A DNA stretch of 7,265 nt, from contig CABSBK010000051.1 of the NCBI GenBank assembly GCA_902475865.1, forward strand, positions 1 through 7,265, in the 5' to 3' direction. Below, in pieces: positions 5,977 to 7,265 of the stretch. Under the pieces are notes generated by a model. That model ran no database searches. It saw nothing but the letters and a program-made list of their open reading frames with translations, and was not told the origin of the DNA. The position numbers and the translations under genes were made by a program. This DNA comes from an uncultured Collinsella sp. Lineage in GTDB: Bacteria > Actinomycetota > Coriobacteriia > Coriobacteriales > Coriobacteriaceae. Each line of letters begins with the position of its first letter. Position 1 is the stretch's first letter.

Positions 5977-6032
5977 AATGTGACAAAGGGACAGTTCTTT
6001 TGTCACATTCGCGGGTGGTGTCCCTTCTTTTT
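5977..6032 (+). terminator. pseudoknot-capable palindromic element with T-tract; likely operon terminator
   Basis: Stem 1 pairs AATGTGACAAA (5977-5987) perfectly with TTTGTCACATT (5999-6009) around an 11-nt loop. That loop contains GGGACA (5988-5993), complementary to TGTCCC (6019-6024). The pairing can extend to AAGGGACA/TGTCCCTT if stem 1 opens by two pairs. The second stem runs into CTTTTTG (6027-6033). It begins 9 nt after the TIGR04076-like stop codon, fitting a terminator for the kinase operon. From memory it resembles short GTGACAAAGGGACAG-type intergenic repeats seen in gut Actinobacteria and Firmicutes, but I cannot confirm that here. Confidence 0.55.
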
Positions 6033-6035
6033 GCT

Positions 6036-6131
6036 TATAATCTCAAATCTCTGCATTTCATCAGATTTTAGGTTCTAAAAATTCTGCGTTTCATCGATAA
6101 TCAAGCGTATAAAACTTTGCATTTCATTTGA
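6036..6131 (+). repeat. three 33-bp-phased direct repeats upstream of the ATPase gene
   Basis: The core TGC(A/G)TTTCAT(C/T) occurs at 6052-6062, 6085-6095 and 6118-6128, exactly 33 bp apart both times. Each core is preceded by a partly conserved A-rich segment with AAA at -7 to -5 and a pyrimidine-rich run before TGC. Between cores one and two lies a 6-bp inverted repeat, TTTTAG (6066-6071) and CTAAAA (6075-6080). The array fills the AT-rich gap between the preceding terminator element and the ATPase ribosome binding site. Phased identical sites suggest an operator array for a DNA-binding protein, possibly for control of the ATPase gene. Confidence 0.7.
6108..6113 (+). promoter_or_regulatory. 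candidate -10 box for the ATPase gene
   Basis: TATAAA at 6108-6113 lies between repeat cores two and three and would start transcription near 6120. A perfect TATAAT at 6036-6041, ahead of all three repeats, is the alternative and would place the whole array in the leader. Neither has a recognisable -35 hexamer at standard spacing, so the promoter cannot be fixed from sequence. Confidence 0.3.
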
Positions 6132-6151
6132 TGACACCGAGGGGAGAGCCT

Positions 6152-7265
6152 ATGCTGCGCAGGAAAATAGCGGCAGAGCTGGAGCGTTGGCTGAAGTCTT
6201 CCGAGCAAAAGGCCTTGTTCATTACGGGTTCTCGCCAGATTGGCAAAAGCTATTCGATTCGCGCATTTGGCAAAGCCAACCATGCAACCTACATCGAGCT
6301 TAACCTCATGGAAAACCGCCAGGCAAAAGATGCTCTTCTCGAGGCGCGGAATGCCGATGATTTCATCAGCAGGGTGACGCTTCTTTCGGGAAAGTCGATT
6401 GCGCCAGGCAAAACGCTCGTGTTTATCGATGAGGTCCAAGAGGCCCCCGACATCATGACGATGGCAAAGTTCCTTGTTGAGGACGGGAGGTGCCGCTGGG
6501 CGTTATCGGGGTCAATGCTCGGGACTCAGTTCAAGGGCGTCAGGTCCTATCCCGTGGGGTATGTCCACGAGCTTAGGATGTTCCCGCTCGATTTTGAGGA
6601 GTTTTGCTGGGCAACCGGGGTGAGCGAGGGGGCTCGCCAAACGATACGTGACGCGTGTATCAGCGAGAGGCCCGTTCCTGATTACATTCATGACGCGATG
6701 ATGGCAAACTTCAGGACCTATACCGTTGTCGGCGGAATGCCGGAGGTCGTGCAGCGTTTCCTTGACACGCAGGGCGACCTTGCCTCTGTTCGTCAGCTAC
6801 AGTCAGAGCTCAACGAACAGTACCGGCGGGATATCTCCAAGTATGCAAGCGGGCGAGCCCTTCAGGTGCAGAGCATTTACGATCAGCTCCCTATTATGCT
6901 CGAGGGCGAAAACAAGCGCTTCGTGCTCAATTCCATTGACCCCAAGGCTCACTACGAGAAGTATCAGCGAGATTTTGTATGGCTTGTCGATGCCGGCGTT
7001 GCTCTCAAAGCCGATATCGTAACCGAGCCAAAATCGCCCTTGCTCAAGACGGCACGGCCATCGCAGTTCAAGCTATATCAATCGGATACGGGCATGTTGA
7101 TGGCGCGCTACCCCGTCGGAGTCGCCCAAGCGGCGTATCTTGATAGCAAGGAGCCCAATCTGGGCGGCATTTACGAAAACGTGGTGGCCCAGCAGCTGGC
7201 TGCCCAAAATCGCCAGCTTTACTACTATCAGACAAAAAAGCGCGGTGAAGTGGACTTTGTGGTCG
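6152..7265 (+). CDS. AAA-family ATPase with DUF4143-type C-terminus, 3' end beyond window
   Basis: The frame is open for 371 codons to the window edge; relatives run to roughly 400-450 aa, so most of the gene is present. The N-terminal ATPase domain (AAA_14 type) shows Walker A GSRQIGKS (26-33), Walker B LVFIDEVQ (89-96, D93/E94), and a sensor-like ALSGSMLG (117-124). Then follow FPLDFEEF (144-151), VVGGMPEVV (192-200) and YRRDISKYA (224-232), all typical of this family. The DUF4143-like part shows FVWLVDAGVAL, FKLYQSDTGML (306-316), GIYENVVAQQL (339-349) and GEVDFVV at the end, an ExD pattern like PD-(D/E)xK nuclease cores. ATG 6152 is preferred because GGGGAG (6141-6146) precedes it by 5 nt; in-frame TTG 6128 and ATG 6131 lack a ribosome binding site. 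The biological role of this large family is not established. Codon use is less GC-biased than in the neighbouring genes (AGG, ATA, TTA and CTA occur). Confidence 0.9.
   Translation, partial: MLRRKIAAELERWLKSSEQKALFITGSRQIGKSYSIRAFGKANHATYIELNLMENRQAKDALLEARNADDFISRVTLLSGKSIAPGKTLVFIDEVQEAPDIMTMAKFLVEDGRCRWALSGSMLGTQFKGVRSYPVGYVHELRMFPLDFEEFCWATGVSEGARQTIRDACISERPVPDYIHDAMMANFRTYTVVGGMPEVVQRFLDTQGDLASVRQLQSELNEQYRRDISKYASGRALQVQSIYDQLPIMLEGENKRFVLNSIDPKAHYEKYQRDFVWLVDAGVALKADIVTEPKSPLLKTARPSQFKLYQSDTGMLMARYPVGVAQAAYLDSKEPNLGGIYENVVAQQLAAQNRQLYYYQTKKRGEVDFVV

Noticed and set aside
6052..6128. CRISPR array reading of the 33-bp-phased repeats
   Set aside because: The conserved core is only about 11 bp and the flanks are partly conserved as well, there are only three units, and no cas gene is visible; an operator or iteron array fits better.
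6101..6439. 112-codon minus-strand open frame over the ATPase start
   Set aside because: It is antisense to the Walker A region of a clear ATPase and has no features of its own.

Overview
The window looks like chromosomal DNA from a gut Coriobacteriia (Actinomycetota), most likely Collinsella or a close relative. The reasons are GC-rich genes with strong third-position GC bias, the protein sequences as I recognise them from memory, and the compact gene layout. The genus is an inference; no database search was possible. The window holds five complete genes and the first 371 codons of a sixth.

Left part (minus strand, about 4470 down to 1): a three-gene operon. It reads from a near-consensus promoter (TTGACA, 17 bp, TAGATT) through a MarR-family repressor gene and two ABC exporter half-transporter genes. 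The two exporter genes overlap their upstream neighbours by 8 bp each. A perfect 9-bp inverted repeat (TTAGTTAGG/CCTAACTAA) overlaps the -10 box and is the likely MarR operator. The exporter subunits form a classic asymmetric heterodimer: all catalytic-site changes fall in one composite ATP site. Behind the operon lie a structured element and a strong 15-bp terminator hairpin at the window edge.

Middle (4469-4821): a 353-bp intergenic region with no convincing gene. It contains an 11-bp-stem hairpin and a second copy of the structured element. The two copies (78-142 on minus, 4542-4608 on plus) share most of their sequence. They differ mainly in loop, bulge and internal-loop positions or at base pairs that change on both sides, which is the mark of a conserved RNA or a palindromic dispersed repeat. 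This is the best candidate for something undescribed here.

Right part (plus strand, 4822-7265): a PLP-salvage-type kinase gene overlaps a small Cys/His-rich TIGR04076-like gene by 8 bp. They are followed by a pseudoknot-capable terminator element (5977-6032). An AT-rich stretch with three 33-bp-phased direct repeats then precedes a DUF4143-type AAA ATPase gene that runs off the window. The ATPase gene and its leader differ in base composition from the rest and may have been acquired.

Together the window holds a self-regulated drug or toxic-compound efflux operon, a short vitamin B6-related operon transcribed divergently from it, and an accessory ATPase locus with its own repeat-rich control region.
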